A DNA stretch of 64,000 nucleotides from NCBI RefSeq assembly GCF_010093065.1, contig NZ_CP048113.1, positions 6,342,001 to 6,406,000 of the forward strand, written 5' to 3'. Both the position numbers and the translations under genes were made by a program. The first letter of the stretch is position 1. The number at the start of each line of letters is the position of its first letter. Source of the stretch: Chitinophaga agri (GTDB taxonomy: Bacteria; Bacteroidota; Bacteroidia; Chitinophagales; Chitinophagaceae). This document shows, piece by piece, positions 55,022-62,292 of the stretch. The notes beneath the pieces were generated by a model that was given only the letters and a program-made list of their open reading frames with translations, was not told the origin of the DNA and made no database searches.

Positions 55022-55495
55022 TTACAACTCTGGAGCGATTGGCGCTGATGGAGTTGTGTTAGGAGTTTCAGCTGGTTTAGCAGCTTTTTTCCTTGGAGCA
55101 GCTTTCTTCTTAGGAGCAGCTTTCTTAACAGCAGCTTTTTTAGGAGCAGCTTTCTTAGCAGCAGCTTTTTTAGGAGCAGCTTTCTTAGCAGCAGCTTTTT
55201 TAGGAGCAGCTTTCTTAGCAGCAGCTTTTTTAGGAGCAGCCTTTTTAGGAGCAGCTTTCTTAGCAGCAGCTTTTTTAGGAGCGGCTTTCTTAGCAGCAGC
55301 TTTTTTAGGAGCGGCTTTCTTAGCAGCAGCTTTTTTAGGAGCGGCTTTCTTAGCAGCAGCTTTTTTAGGAGCGGCTTTCTTAGCAGCAGCTTTTTTAGGA
55401 GCAGCTTTCTTAGCAGCAGCTTTTTTAGGAGCGGCTTTTTTAGCAGCAGCTTTTTTAGGAGCAGCTTTTTTAGCCGCTTTCTTAATTGTTGCCAT
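55022..55495 (-). CDS. Histone H1-like Lys/Ala/Pro repeat protein
   Basis: A 157-residue protein made almost only of Lys, Ala and Pro. About 125 residues are tandem copies of the decapeptide [10 protein letters not shown], encoded by a 30-bp DNA repeat; one copy is cut to KKAAP (near 55236-55250). A short non-repetitive C-terminus follows ([17 protein letters not shown]). The composition resembles the C-terminal tail of histone H1 and bacterial H1-like proteins such as AlgP, which bind DNA non-specifically. DNA compaction is the likely role. It lies upstream of polX and downstream of rpmA on the same strand. Confidence 0.88.
   Translation of the reverse strand: MATIKKAAKKAAPKKAAAKKAAPKKAAAKKAAPKKAAAKKAAPKKAAAKKAAPKKAAAKKAAPKKAAAKKAAPKKAAAKKAAPKKAAPKKAAAKKAAPKKAAAKKAAPKKAAAKKAAPKKAAVKKAAPKKKAAPRKKAAKPAETPNTTPSAPIAPEL
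55080..55480. repeat. 30-bp tandem repeat inside the H1-like gene
   Basis: About thirteen copies of a 30-bp unit that encode [10 protein letters not shown], differing mostly in third positions (GGAGCAGC versus GGAGCGGC). A 15-bp half unit breaks the phase once. It is a coding repeat, not a CRISPR array. Confidence 0.85.
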
Positions 55496-55568
55496 TGTTT
55501 TTTGAATTTTGGGTTAGTAATTAAAATTGGGTATTAGAAAAAACTTTATGGCAAACACTGTTCCAGAC

Positions 55569-55841
55569 TTACGCCTGGGCAGTGGTGTCAAGTGATCTTA
55601 CGGAAACGATGGTTCTGTTTTCACGTCCTTTTCTGAACTCAACAACTCCATCAGCAACTGCGAAAATGGTAAAATCTCTACCAATTCCTACGTTTGCACC
55701 AGGATGATAAACAGTACCGCGCTGACGAACAATAATGTTACCAGATACGGCTGCCTGACCACCAAATATTTTTACTCCCAGCCTTTTGCTTTGAGAATCA
55801 CGGCCGTTCTTAACGCTACCTTCACCTTTTTTATGTGCCAT
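55569..55841 (-). CDS. rpmA: 50S ribosomal protein L27
   Basis: A 90-residue ribosomal protein: [22 protein letters not shown] is the typical start (key part [14 protein letters not shown]), and [17 protein letters not shown] is the L27 signature. It sits at the peptidyl-transferase centre. It starts with MAHKK, without the cleaved N-terminal extension seen in Firmicutes. It lies 37 bp downstream of rplU, as in most bacteria. Confidence 0.97.
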   Translation of the reverse strand: MAHKKGEGSVKNGRDSQSKRLGVKIFGGQAAVSGNIIVRQRGTVYHPGANVGIGRDFTIFAVADGVVEFRKGRENRTIVSVRSLDTTAQA

Positions 55842-55878
55842 TTCTTATGTACGGTTTTAAATCTTTATCAAATAAAAA

Positions 55879-56181
55879 TTAAGCGATCTCGTTGATGCGG
55901 ATCTTCGTAAAGTGTGTACGGTGACCAACTTTCTTTCTGAAACCTTTTCTGCGTTTCATTTTGAAGGCGATTACCTTATCACCCTGAACGTGGCTCAGGA
56001 TTTCTGCTTTAACCACTGATTTTACATCAGTACCAACGGTCAGCTGGCCGCCATTATCTATTAACAGCACTTCAGAGAACTGCACTTTATCTCCGATATT
56101 TCCCTGCAACTGCTGTACAAAGATTTCCTGGTCTTTTTGTACTTTGAATTGCTGACCTGCGATTTTTACAACTGCAAACAT
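55879..56181 (-). CDS. rplU: 50S ribosomal protein L21
   Basis: A 100-residue 23S rRNA-binding protein: MFAVVKIAGQQFKVQKDQEIF at the start (key part VKIAGQQFKV) and KRRKGFRKKVGHRTHFTKIRI at the end (key part GFRKKVGHRTHFT). It is the first gene of the rplU-rpmA unit. A leader of about 115 nt precedes it and can fold into a two-part hairpin. Confidence 0.97.
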   Translation of the reverse strand: MFAVVKIAGQQFKVQKDQEIFVQQLQGNIGDKVQFSEVLLIDNGGQLTVGTDVKSVVKAEILSHVQGDKVIAFKMKRRKGFRKKVGHRTHFTKIRINEIA

Positions 56182-56240
56182 AGTTATCCAAAAATAATTT
56201 CCTGCAAAAGTAGGATTTGTTTTCTAATTGACAAAGTTTT

Positions 56241-56286
56241 CTCAGCTTTTTGCTATCTGACCTGAAAACAGGCAGATTCCACTGAG
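56241..56286 (-). promoter_or_regulatory. Two-tier hairpin in the rplU leader
   Basis: Outer stem CTCAG (56241-56245) / CTGAG (56282-56286); inner stem based on ATCTG and CAGAT with CCTG/CAGG and a 4-nt loop. It lies between the -7 box and the rplU ATG on the minus strand. A ribosomal-protein autoregulatory leader is a reasonable inference. Confidence 0.55.
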
Positions 56287-56303
56287 AATACAATTTATAT
56301 TTT

Positions 56304-56311
56304 CAAAGATA
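56304..56311 (-). promoter_or_regulatory. -7 promoter box of rplU-rpmA
   Basis: TATCTTTG on the minus strand, exact TAnnTTTG. The start of transcription would be near 56298, giving a leader of about 117 nt. The 310 bp between rplU and the GH3 gene (56182-56491) hold this leader, this box and the GH3 box at 56456-56463. Confidence 0.6.
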
Positions 56312-56455
56312 CATACTTTATTTTAATATAGTTGTTTACATTCTTCCGCTACTATATTGATTTCGCTGTAATCCTTGCCGGCAGTGCCGTTGCGCTTATT
56401 ACTCAATCCCACCCAACTGCCTGTAATATGAGCTTTTATAACAATTTTTATTTTA

Positions 56456-56463
56456 TACATTTG
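56456..56463 (+). promoter_or_regulatory. -7 promoter box of the GH3-family gene
   Basis: TACATTTG, exact TAnnTTTG, 28 nt before the ATG at 56492. Confidence 0.5.
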
Positions 56464-56491
56464 TTCTTTCTCTTATCCTAAAATAAAAGGC

Positions 56492-57985
56492 ATGAAGCTT
56501 AAATCACTGCTTGCCAAACCATTTGCTTCCATCGTTTCAAGTAAGATCAGGAAGGAAATGCAACGGGCGGTAGACGACCAGGAAGCCATCCTGGAGGAGT
56601 TGATAAAAACAGGCAGGAAAACTGAGTTTGGAAAGGATCATCACTTTGAAAATGTCAATAGTTACAATGATTTCAAACAGGCTGTGCCTGTCAGGGATTA
56701 TGAGCTGTTCAAGCCATATATCAATAAGATAAAGGATGGCAAACAAAATGTGTTGTGGAAAGGACAGCCGATTTATCTTGCCAAAACTTCAGGCACCACC
56801 AGTGGCGTAAAGTATATTCCGATAACTAAAGACTCGGTTTCCAACCACATCGATACCGCCCGTAATGCACTGCTGAACTACATGGCAGAAACAGGCAAGA
56901 CGGAATTTGCAGATGGTAAACTCATATTCTTATCTGGTTCTCCGGTGCTGGAAAGGGTAGGTGGCATTCCTTATGGACGCCTGAGTGGCATTGTGAATCA
57001 CCACGTACCGCGATACCTGCGTACCAATCAGTTGCCCAGTTACGAAACCAACTGTATAGAAGACTGGGAAACCAAGCTGGATAAAATAGTTGACGAAACG
57101 ATCAATGAAGACATGCGTCTGATCAGTGGTATTCCACCATGGATGCAGATGTATTTTGACAGACTGATCGAAAGAAGTGGAAAACCGGTAGGAGAGTTAT
57201 TCAAGAACCTGGACGTACTGGTATATGGTGGTGTGAACTTTGAGCCGTACCGTGCAAAACTGTTGGCTTCCATTGGTCGTCCTATCAATACTGTAGAGAC
57301 TTTCCCTGCTTCTGAAGGCTTCTTTGCCTTCCAGGATTCCCAGGATCATAAAGGCTTATTATTAAATACCAACGCTGGTATTTTCTATGAATTTATTCCT
57401 GCGAATGAGATCTTCGATCCGAATCCTACCCGTCTGTCACTCCGCGATGTGCAGATAGGTGTGAATTATGCGCTTGTTGTCAGCACGAATGCTGGTCTGT
57501 GGGCATATAATATTGGAGATACAGTAAAATTTGTATCTGTCAATCCTTACCGTCTCGTGGTGACCGGACGTATCAAACATTTCATTTCTGCGTTTGGTGA
57601 ACACGTAATCGGAGAGGAAGTGGAATACAGTCTGATGCGTGCTGCCAGAGAAGAAAATCTGCAGATCACTGAATTTACAGTCGCTCCTATGGTCGCGCCA
57701 CAGGGGGAACTGCCGTTCCATGAGTGGTTCGTTGAATTTGAGCAACAGCCTGCTGATCTTGCCGCCTTTGCAAGGAAGGTAGATGGCTACATGCAGGAAA
57801 AGAACATCTATTATAATGACCTGTTAACCGGAAATATTCTGCAGCCACTGAAAATCAGGACCGTACGCAAAAACGGATTTATTGATTATATGAAATCAGT
57901 AGGCAAGCTTGGCGGACAGAACAAAGTGCCTCGTCTGAGCAATGACAGGGCGCTCGTCGACGAACTGAGCAAATTTCTTATATAA
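56492..57985 (+). CDS. GH3 auxin-responsive-promoter family acyl-amido synthetase-like protein
   Basis: A 497-residue cytoplasmic protein of the GH3 family, related to acyl-adenylate-forming enzymes. The ATP-binding loop IYLAKTSGTTSGVKYIPIT (key part TSGTTSGVKYIP) is clear, and EYRAKL-type, PASEGFFAFQD and GDTVKFVSVNPYRLVVTGR segments follow the plant GH3 order. Plant members join amino acids to auxin or jasmonate; bacterial substrates are mostly unknown. It is followed by an inverted repeat and then dxr on the same strand. Confidence 0.88.
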   Translation: MKLKSLLAKPFASIVSSKIRKEMQRAVDDQEAILEELIKTGRKTEFGKDHHFENVNSYNDFKQAVPVRDYELFKPYINKIKDGKQNVLWKGQPIYLAKTSGTTSGVKYIPITKDSVSNHIDTARNALLNYMAETGKTEFADGKLIFLSGSPVLERVGGIPYGRLSGIVNHHVPRYLRTNQLPSYETNCIEDWETKLDKIVDETINEDMRLISGIPPWMQMYFDRLIERSGKPVGELFKNLDVLVYGGVNFEPYRAKLLASIGRPINTVETFPASEGFFAFQDSQDHKGLLLNTNAGIFYEFIPANEIFDPNPTRLSLRDVQIGVNYALVVSTNAGLWAYNIGDTVKFVSVNPYRLVVTGRIKHFISAFGEHVIGEEVEYSLMRAAREENLQITEFTVAPMVAPQGELPFHEWFVEFEQQPADLAAFARKVDGYMQEKNIYYNDLLTGNILQPLKIRTVRKNGFIDYMKSVGKLGGQNKVPRLSNDRALVDELSKFLI

Positions 57986-58003
57986 ATTAAGAATTAATCA
58001 ATC

Positions 58004-58070
58004 AGGAATTAGGAATTAAGCAAGCAGGAATACACTGCTCTTAATTCCCAATTCTTAATTCCTAATTCCT
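58004..58070. repeat. 17-bp perfect inverted repeat between the GH3-family gene and dxr
   Basis: AGGAATTAGGAATTAAG (58004-58020) and its exact complement (58054-58070), 33-nt spacer that contains AGCAG/CTGCT. No T-run. Related words occur at 52469-52511. Confidence 0.75.
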
Positions 58071-58100
58071 AATTGTCTTATTTCCCTTATTATTGCAGCA

Positions 58101-59267
58101 ATGAGTAAGAAGAACATAGCCATCTTTGGCTCCACAGGATCTATTGGCATCCAGGCATTGGAGGTAATTGAAGCTCATCCTGACAAGTTCAGCGTAGAAG
58201 TATTGACGGGCGGCACGAATGCCGATCTTTTAATAGAACAGGCGCTGAAGTTTCGTCCGAATGCAGTGGTAATAGCTGATGAAACACAATATCAGAAAGT
58301 AAAAGACGTATTATTTGATAAAGGTATCAAGGTATTTGCAGGTGCGAAGGCGATGGTAGAAGTTGCCGCCTGGAGTTCCATTGATATGATGCTGGCTGCT
58401 ATTATGGGGTTTGCTGGTCTGGCGCCAACACTGGCAGCTATCGAGCAGGGAACACCTATCGCACTGGCCAATAAGGAAACACTTGTAGTAGCGGGTGATA
58501 TTGTCATGGCTGCTGCAAACAAAAGAAATGTTCCTGTTGTACCGGTAGATTCAGAGCATTCTGCAATTTTCCAATGTTTACTCGGAGAAGACCTGAGAAA
58601 TGTGGAAAAAGTGATCCTGACCGCTTCAGGAGGACCTTTCCTTGGCAAAAAGCCGAACTTCCTCATCAATGTAAAAAAAGATCATGCGTTACAGCATCCT
58701 AACTGGAGAATGGGTGCAAAGATCACGATAGATTGTGCCACCCTGATGAATAAAGGGCTGGAAATGATCGAAGCGCGCTGGCTGTTTAACCTGCCTCCTG
58801 AAAAGATCGAGGTAGTGATACATCCACAGTCTATCATTCACTCTATGGTAGAGTTTGTGGATGGATCGCTGAAAGCACAGCTGGGCGTACCCGACATGAA
58901 GTTACCTATACAACTGGCATTAGGATTTCCGGAGAGATTAGCCAACGATTTCCCGAAATTCTCATTCAAGAATAATCCTACCCTGACATTCGAACAGCCT
59001 GACACCAAGACTTTCCGTAACCTGGCCATTGCCATTGAGGCGATGCATAAGGGAGGAAATGCTGCGTGTGTTATGAATGCTGCTAATGAAGAAGTAGTAC
59101 ATGCCTTCCTAAAGAACAGGATCGGTTTCCTGCAGATGACAGAAGTGATAGAAGAAATCCTGGTGAAGGTACCTTTCGTAGAAAAACCTACCCTGCATGA
59201 CTACCTGGAAAGCGATCAGGCGGCCAGAGAATATGCAAATTCCATGATCAACGCTATAGTGATTTAA
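58101..59267 (+). CDS. dxr: 1-deoxy-D-xylulose 5-phosphate reductoisomerase
   Basis: It turns DXP into MEP, the committed step of the non-mevalonate isoprenoid pathway. At 388 residues it has family length. IFGSTGSIGIQALEV binds NADPH; VPVDSEHSAIFQCL holds the metal-binding Asp/Glu; LTASGGPF, ATLMNKGLEMIEA and HPQSIIHSMVEF are diagnostic. It is cytoplasmic. rseP follows after about 100 bp on the same strand, an arrangement common in Bacteroidota. Confidence 0.97.
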   Translation: MSKKNIAIFGSTGSIGIQALEVIEAHPDKFSVEVLTGGTNADLLIEQALKFRPNAVVIADETQYQKVKDVLFDKGIKVFAGAKAMVEVAAWSSIDMMLAAIMGFAGLAPTLAAIEQGTPIALANKETLVVAGDIVMAAANKRNVPVVPVDSEHSAIFQCLLGEDLRNVEKVILTASGGPFLGKKPNFLINVKKDHALQHPNWRMGAKITIDCATLMNKGLEMIEARWLFNLPPEKIEVVIHPQSIIHSMVEFVDGSLKAQLGVPDMKLPIQLALGFPERLANDFPKFSFKNNPTLTFEQPDTKTFRNLAIAIEAMHKGGNAACVMNAANEEVVHAFLKNRIGFLQMTEVIEEILVKVPFVEKPTLHDYLESDQAAREYANSMINAIVI

Positions 59268-59366
59268 TATTACATTAACGCTATACTGCAGTTGAACCGC
59301 CTATATTTGCCGGACTATCTATAGATTAATAACATTATATATTTACTGTCAGATTCATCTATCTAC

Positions 59367-60701
59367 ATGACCACACAAGAAATATTGGTAAAGGCCGGGC
59401 AGTTGATACTGTCACTATCCATTCTGGTCGTACTCCACGAGCTCGGGCACTTTATCCCCGCCAAGCTTTTTAAAGCAAGGGTTGAAAAGTTTTATTTGTT
59501 CTTTGATCCCTGGTTTTCCCTGTTCAAGAAGAAAAAAGGAGATACTGAATATGGTATCGGCTGGTTACCCTTAGGCGGATATGTAAAAATATCAGGCATG
59601 GTGGATGAGAGTATGGACCGTGAGCAGATGGCCAAGCCACCGCAACCATGGGAATTCCGTTCCAAACCAGCCTGGCAGCGTCTGATCATTATGATCGGTG
59701 GTGTTACGGTGAACCTGGTACTGGGCTTTCTGATCTATGCCATGATGCTATGGCACTGGGGAGAAAGTTACCTGCCAACTAAAAACGTGACTTACGGTAT
59801 TGCTGTCGACTCACTTGCTGGCAGCATTGGTCTCCGTGACGGAGATATGGTATTATCAGTAAATAATGAGCCGGTAGAAAACTTCCGCTCTATTCCTGCT
59901 GAGATCATTCTTCGCGAGGCAAAAAGCATCCAGGTGCAGCGTGACGGTCAGCCGGTAGACATTAAAATACCAGAAGGCTTTGTACGTGAAATGATCAAAA
60001 GGAAAGGTACACTGATGGATGTACGTATCCCATTCATAGTGGATACCGTATTACCAAAGTCACCCGCCGAAAAAGCTGGTTTCCGTAAAGGAGACAGAAC
60101 ATTGTCGGTGAATGGGGCACCTGCCAGCTATTTCCATGAATTCAGGAAGGAACTGCAGAAATACAAGAGTAAGACTGTTCCTGTTCAGGTATTACGTGAG
60201 GGAGATACGATCCAGTTGCTTGCGAATGTAGCTGAGAATGGTACAGTGGGTATGGCACCTGGCAATCCGGAACACGACTTTAAGTTTGCCACCAGAGAAT
60301 ACACGTTAATGGAGGCAATCCCGGCAGGGTTCTCCAAATGTATCAATACCCTGGTAAAATATGTACAGCAGCTGCGTCTGATCTTTGTTTCCAAGGAAGT
60401 AAAGGCGAGTGAATCCCTGGGTGGTTTCATCAGCATTGGTAATCTGTTCCCTGCTCATTGGGACTGGATCGCTTTCTGGGAAATGACGGCGCTGTTGTCT
60501 ATTATCCTGGCATTTATGAATATCCTGCCGATTCCGGCGCTGGATGGTGGTCACGTATTGTTCCTGCTGTATGAGATCATTACGGGCCGTAAGCCAAGCG
60601 AGAAGTTCCTGGAATACGCTCAGATAGTCGGGATGGTGATCCTGTTTAGTCTGTTGTTATATGCAAACGGACTGGATATCTGGAGAAGTATCTTTAAGTA
60701 A
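59367..60701 (+). CDS. rseP: Site-2 intramembrane zinc protease RseP
   Basis: An inner-membrane metalloprotease that cleaves anti-sigma factors or signal peptides inside the membrane. At 444 residues: first helix with VVLHELGHF (HExxH zinc motif), two central PDZ-like domains (about 125-290) with SLAGSIGLRDGDMV and KSPAEKAGFRKGDR, then a C-terminal helix pair with NILPIPALDGGH (third zinc ligand). It lies downstream of dxr and ends at a strong terminator. Confidence 0.95.
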   Translation: MTTQEILVKAGQLILSLSILVVLHELGHFIPAKLFKARVEKFYLFFDPWFSLFKKKKGDTEYGIGWLPLGGYVKISGMVDESMDREQMAKPPQPWEFRSKPAWQRLIIMIGGVTVNLVLGFLIYAMMLWHWGESYLPTKNVTYGIAVDSLAGSIGLRDGDMVLSVNNEPVENFRSIPAEIILREAKSIQVQRDGQPVDIKIPEGFVREMIKRKGTLMDVRIPFIVDTVLPKSPAEKAGFRKGDRTLSVNGAPASYFHEFRKELQKYKSKTVPVQVLREGDTIQLLANVAENGTVGMAPGNPEHDFKFATREYTLMEAIPAGFSKCINTLVKYVQQLRLIFVSKEVKASESLGGFISIGNLFPAHWDWIAFWEMTALLSIILAFMNILPIPALDGGHVLFLLYEIITGRKPSEKFLEYAQIVGMVILFSLLLYANGLDIWRSIFK

Positions 60702-60719
60702 TTGGTAATCAGTTATAGT

Positions 60720-60750
60720 AAGCGGTTCGCCTCAGGCGAACCGCTTTTTT
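60720..60750 (+). terminator. Terminator after rseP
   Basis: AAGCGGTTCGCC with GGCGAACCGCTT and a long T-run. Confidence 0.9.
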
Positions 60751-60792
60751 TATGCAGCTAACTGTTGGTGACAGGGGCGTCTGTCAGATTAG

Positions 60793-60824
60793 TTTGTTGA
60801 ATTATATAAAATGATGTATCTTTG
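60793..60824 (+). promoter_or_regulatory. Promoter of ssrA
   Basis: TTTG at 60793-60796, 20 nt, then TATCTTTG at 60817-60824: both Bacteroidota promoter boxes match. The mature RNA begins about 20 nt later. Confidence 0.7.
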
Positions 60825-60843
60825 TTGGCTGAGAAAGCAAACT

Positions 60844-61214
60844 GGGGTCGCCTGGTTTTGACAGCATAGATCTTTGAAAGTGTAAGCATGTCGTGCGTTG
60901 TATAATTAGCACGTAAATCTGAATATACAAACTTCAAATGGCGAATCTAATTACGCCATGGCTGCCTAATCAGCGATTAGCGCACCCATTTTGGCCGCCG
61001 CAGTTGCTGTCTGCTAGAACTGCCGCCGCCTAATCAAAACCTTAGCGGAATAGGTACTCATGGTTTCTGTGAGTGGGTACCGAAACTAAACGGATAAGGA
61101 CCGGGCTGGTTAGTTGCGCCCCTGGCAAGGTCCCGACAAACCAATGCGCAAATAAACATGTAGAAAGCTTTCGGCGGATATGTTTGGACGCGGGTTCGAT
61201 TCCCGCCGACTCCA
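60844..61214 (+). ncRNA. ssrA: tmRNA (transfer-messenger RNA)
   Basis: It frees stalled ribosomes and tags the incomplete protein for degradation. The 5' end GGGGTCG pairs with CGACTCC at the 3' end as the tRNA-like acceptor stem, followed by discriminator A at 61214; the T-arm GCGGGTTCGATTCCCGC is clear. The CCA end is not encoded. The tag frame at 60940-60969 reads GGC GAA TCT AAT TAC GCC ATG GCT GCC TAA, i.e. GESNYAMAA. The resume codon is inferred from known Bacteroidota tags. The 3' end is also the integration site of the element to the right. Confidence 0.93.
61194..61214 (+). other. Probable att site at the tmRNA 3' end
   Basis: The T-arm and acceptor end of ssrA is a common target of tyrosine integrases. 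An integrase gene starts 145 bp to the right and the DNA becomes clearly AT-richer. The matching repeat at the far end of the element is outside the window. Confidence 0.6.
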
Positions 61215-61237
61215 CTTCAGTTACTTTATTAAGTTTG

Positions 61238-61275
61238 AAATGGCTCATAATCAATGATTATGAGCCATTTTTATT
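61238..61275 (+). terminator. Terminator of ssrA
   Basis: 16-bp perfect arms (AAATGGCTCATAATCA and complement, 61238-61253 / 61255-61270), then TTATTT. If the element begins at the ssrA end, this terminator is supplied by it or rebuilt at the junction. Confidence 0.8.
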
Positions 61276-61291
61276 TATACGTGCCCCATAA

Positions 61292-61357
61292 TTAAGGAGT
61301 TAATAAACCCATATTGGTAACCCCAATATCCAATTAATTAACCTTATAACTCCTTAA
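61292..61357. promoter_or_regulatory. Nested inverted repeats ahead of the integrase
   Basis: TTAAGGAGTTA (61292-61302) with TAACTCCTTAA (61347-61357), enclosing ATATTGG (61311-61317) / CCAATAT (61323-61329). They end 2 bp before the integrase ATG and may be integrase-binding or autoregulatory sites. Confidence 0.55.
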
Positions 61358-61359
61358 AA

Positions 61360-62247
61360 ATGAACATATTAAAAACTAAATACAACTTCTGGTTATATAA
61401 ATCCAAACTAAATAAGAAAGGGCAATCACCTATATACATGAGGATAATTGTTGGCTCATCTAAAACAGAACTCTCAACTGGAATTTTTGTTTCAAGTAAA
61501 AATTGGGATGGTAACAGGCAGGTAATACGGGATAGGGAAGAAGATGTTGAAATGTTGAATGAGAAGTTGGAGATATTAAAGAAAAAATTCAAGCAATCTT
61601 TTAAGCAGCTTATGGAACTAGAGACTGACTTCACGCCCGAAATGATTAAGAGTAGGATGCTTGGGGAAAACATTGAATTCAAAACGTTACTTCAGCTTTT
61701 TACAAGTCATAACGCAAAAATGAAAGAATTGGAAGGGAAGGACTATGCCCCAGCTACATTAAAAAGGTACAATACGACGCTTATACATGTTCAAAATTTT
61801 TTAAAACATAAGTTTAATCAATCCGATATATTAATCTCACAATTGAATCTTTCGTTTTTGAATGAATTTGAACACTATTTTAAGGTGGTTAGAGGCTGTA
61901 ATCATAATTCAGCTGTCAAATACATCAAAAACCTACGTAGAGTGATAAATTCGGCGCTAGACAACCAATATATTTCGACAGACCCTTTCGCTGGCTATAA
62001 AAGTAAAATTAAGCCTGTAACAACGGTGTTTTTGACTAAAGATGAATTAAGTAGGATAGAGGGAAAGATTTTTGACATTCCACGATTAGAGAGTGTAAAA
62101 AAGATTTTTCTCTTTCAGGTTTATTCTGGCCTATCTTATATAGATTTAAAAAATCTGCAATCTTCTCATATCATTGATTTGCTTGGCCAACAATGGATAT
62201 TTACTACAAGGACAAAAAGTAAAATACCTGTTCGGGTTCCATTAATT
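61360..62247 (+). pseudogene. IntDOT-like tyrosine integrase, truncated by IS66
   Basis: The first 296 residues of a site-specific recombinase of the Bacteroidota conjugative-transposon type (intact members about 400 residues). An arm-binding domain (about 8-90, NFWLYKSKLNKKGQSPIYMRI) is followed by a SAM-like core-binding domain (about 105-215) and the start of the catalytic domain. The first catalytic Arg is replaced by Ser259 in YSGLSYIDL, as in IntDOT. The frame continues into the IS for four codons (VSIR) and stops at 62262, so the HxxR and Tyr parts are missing. A-T content is much higher than in the chromosomal genes to the left. Confidence 0.88.
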
Positions 62248-62292
62248 GTAAGTATCCGGTAGACAGCACCTATGTAATGATTTTGGAGAGCG

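Noticed and set aside
55080..55480. Possible CRISPR array
   Set aside because: The 30-bp repeats have no spacers and encode a continuous Lys/Ala/Pro protein.
55056..55505. Plus-strand frame rich in [10 protein letters not shown]
   Set aside because: Mirror of the Lys/Ala repeat; it would be a pure hydrophobic repeat with no start context.
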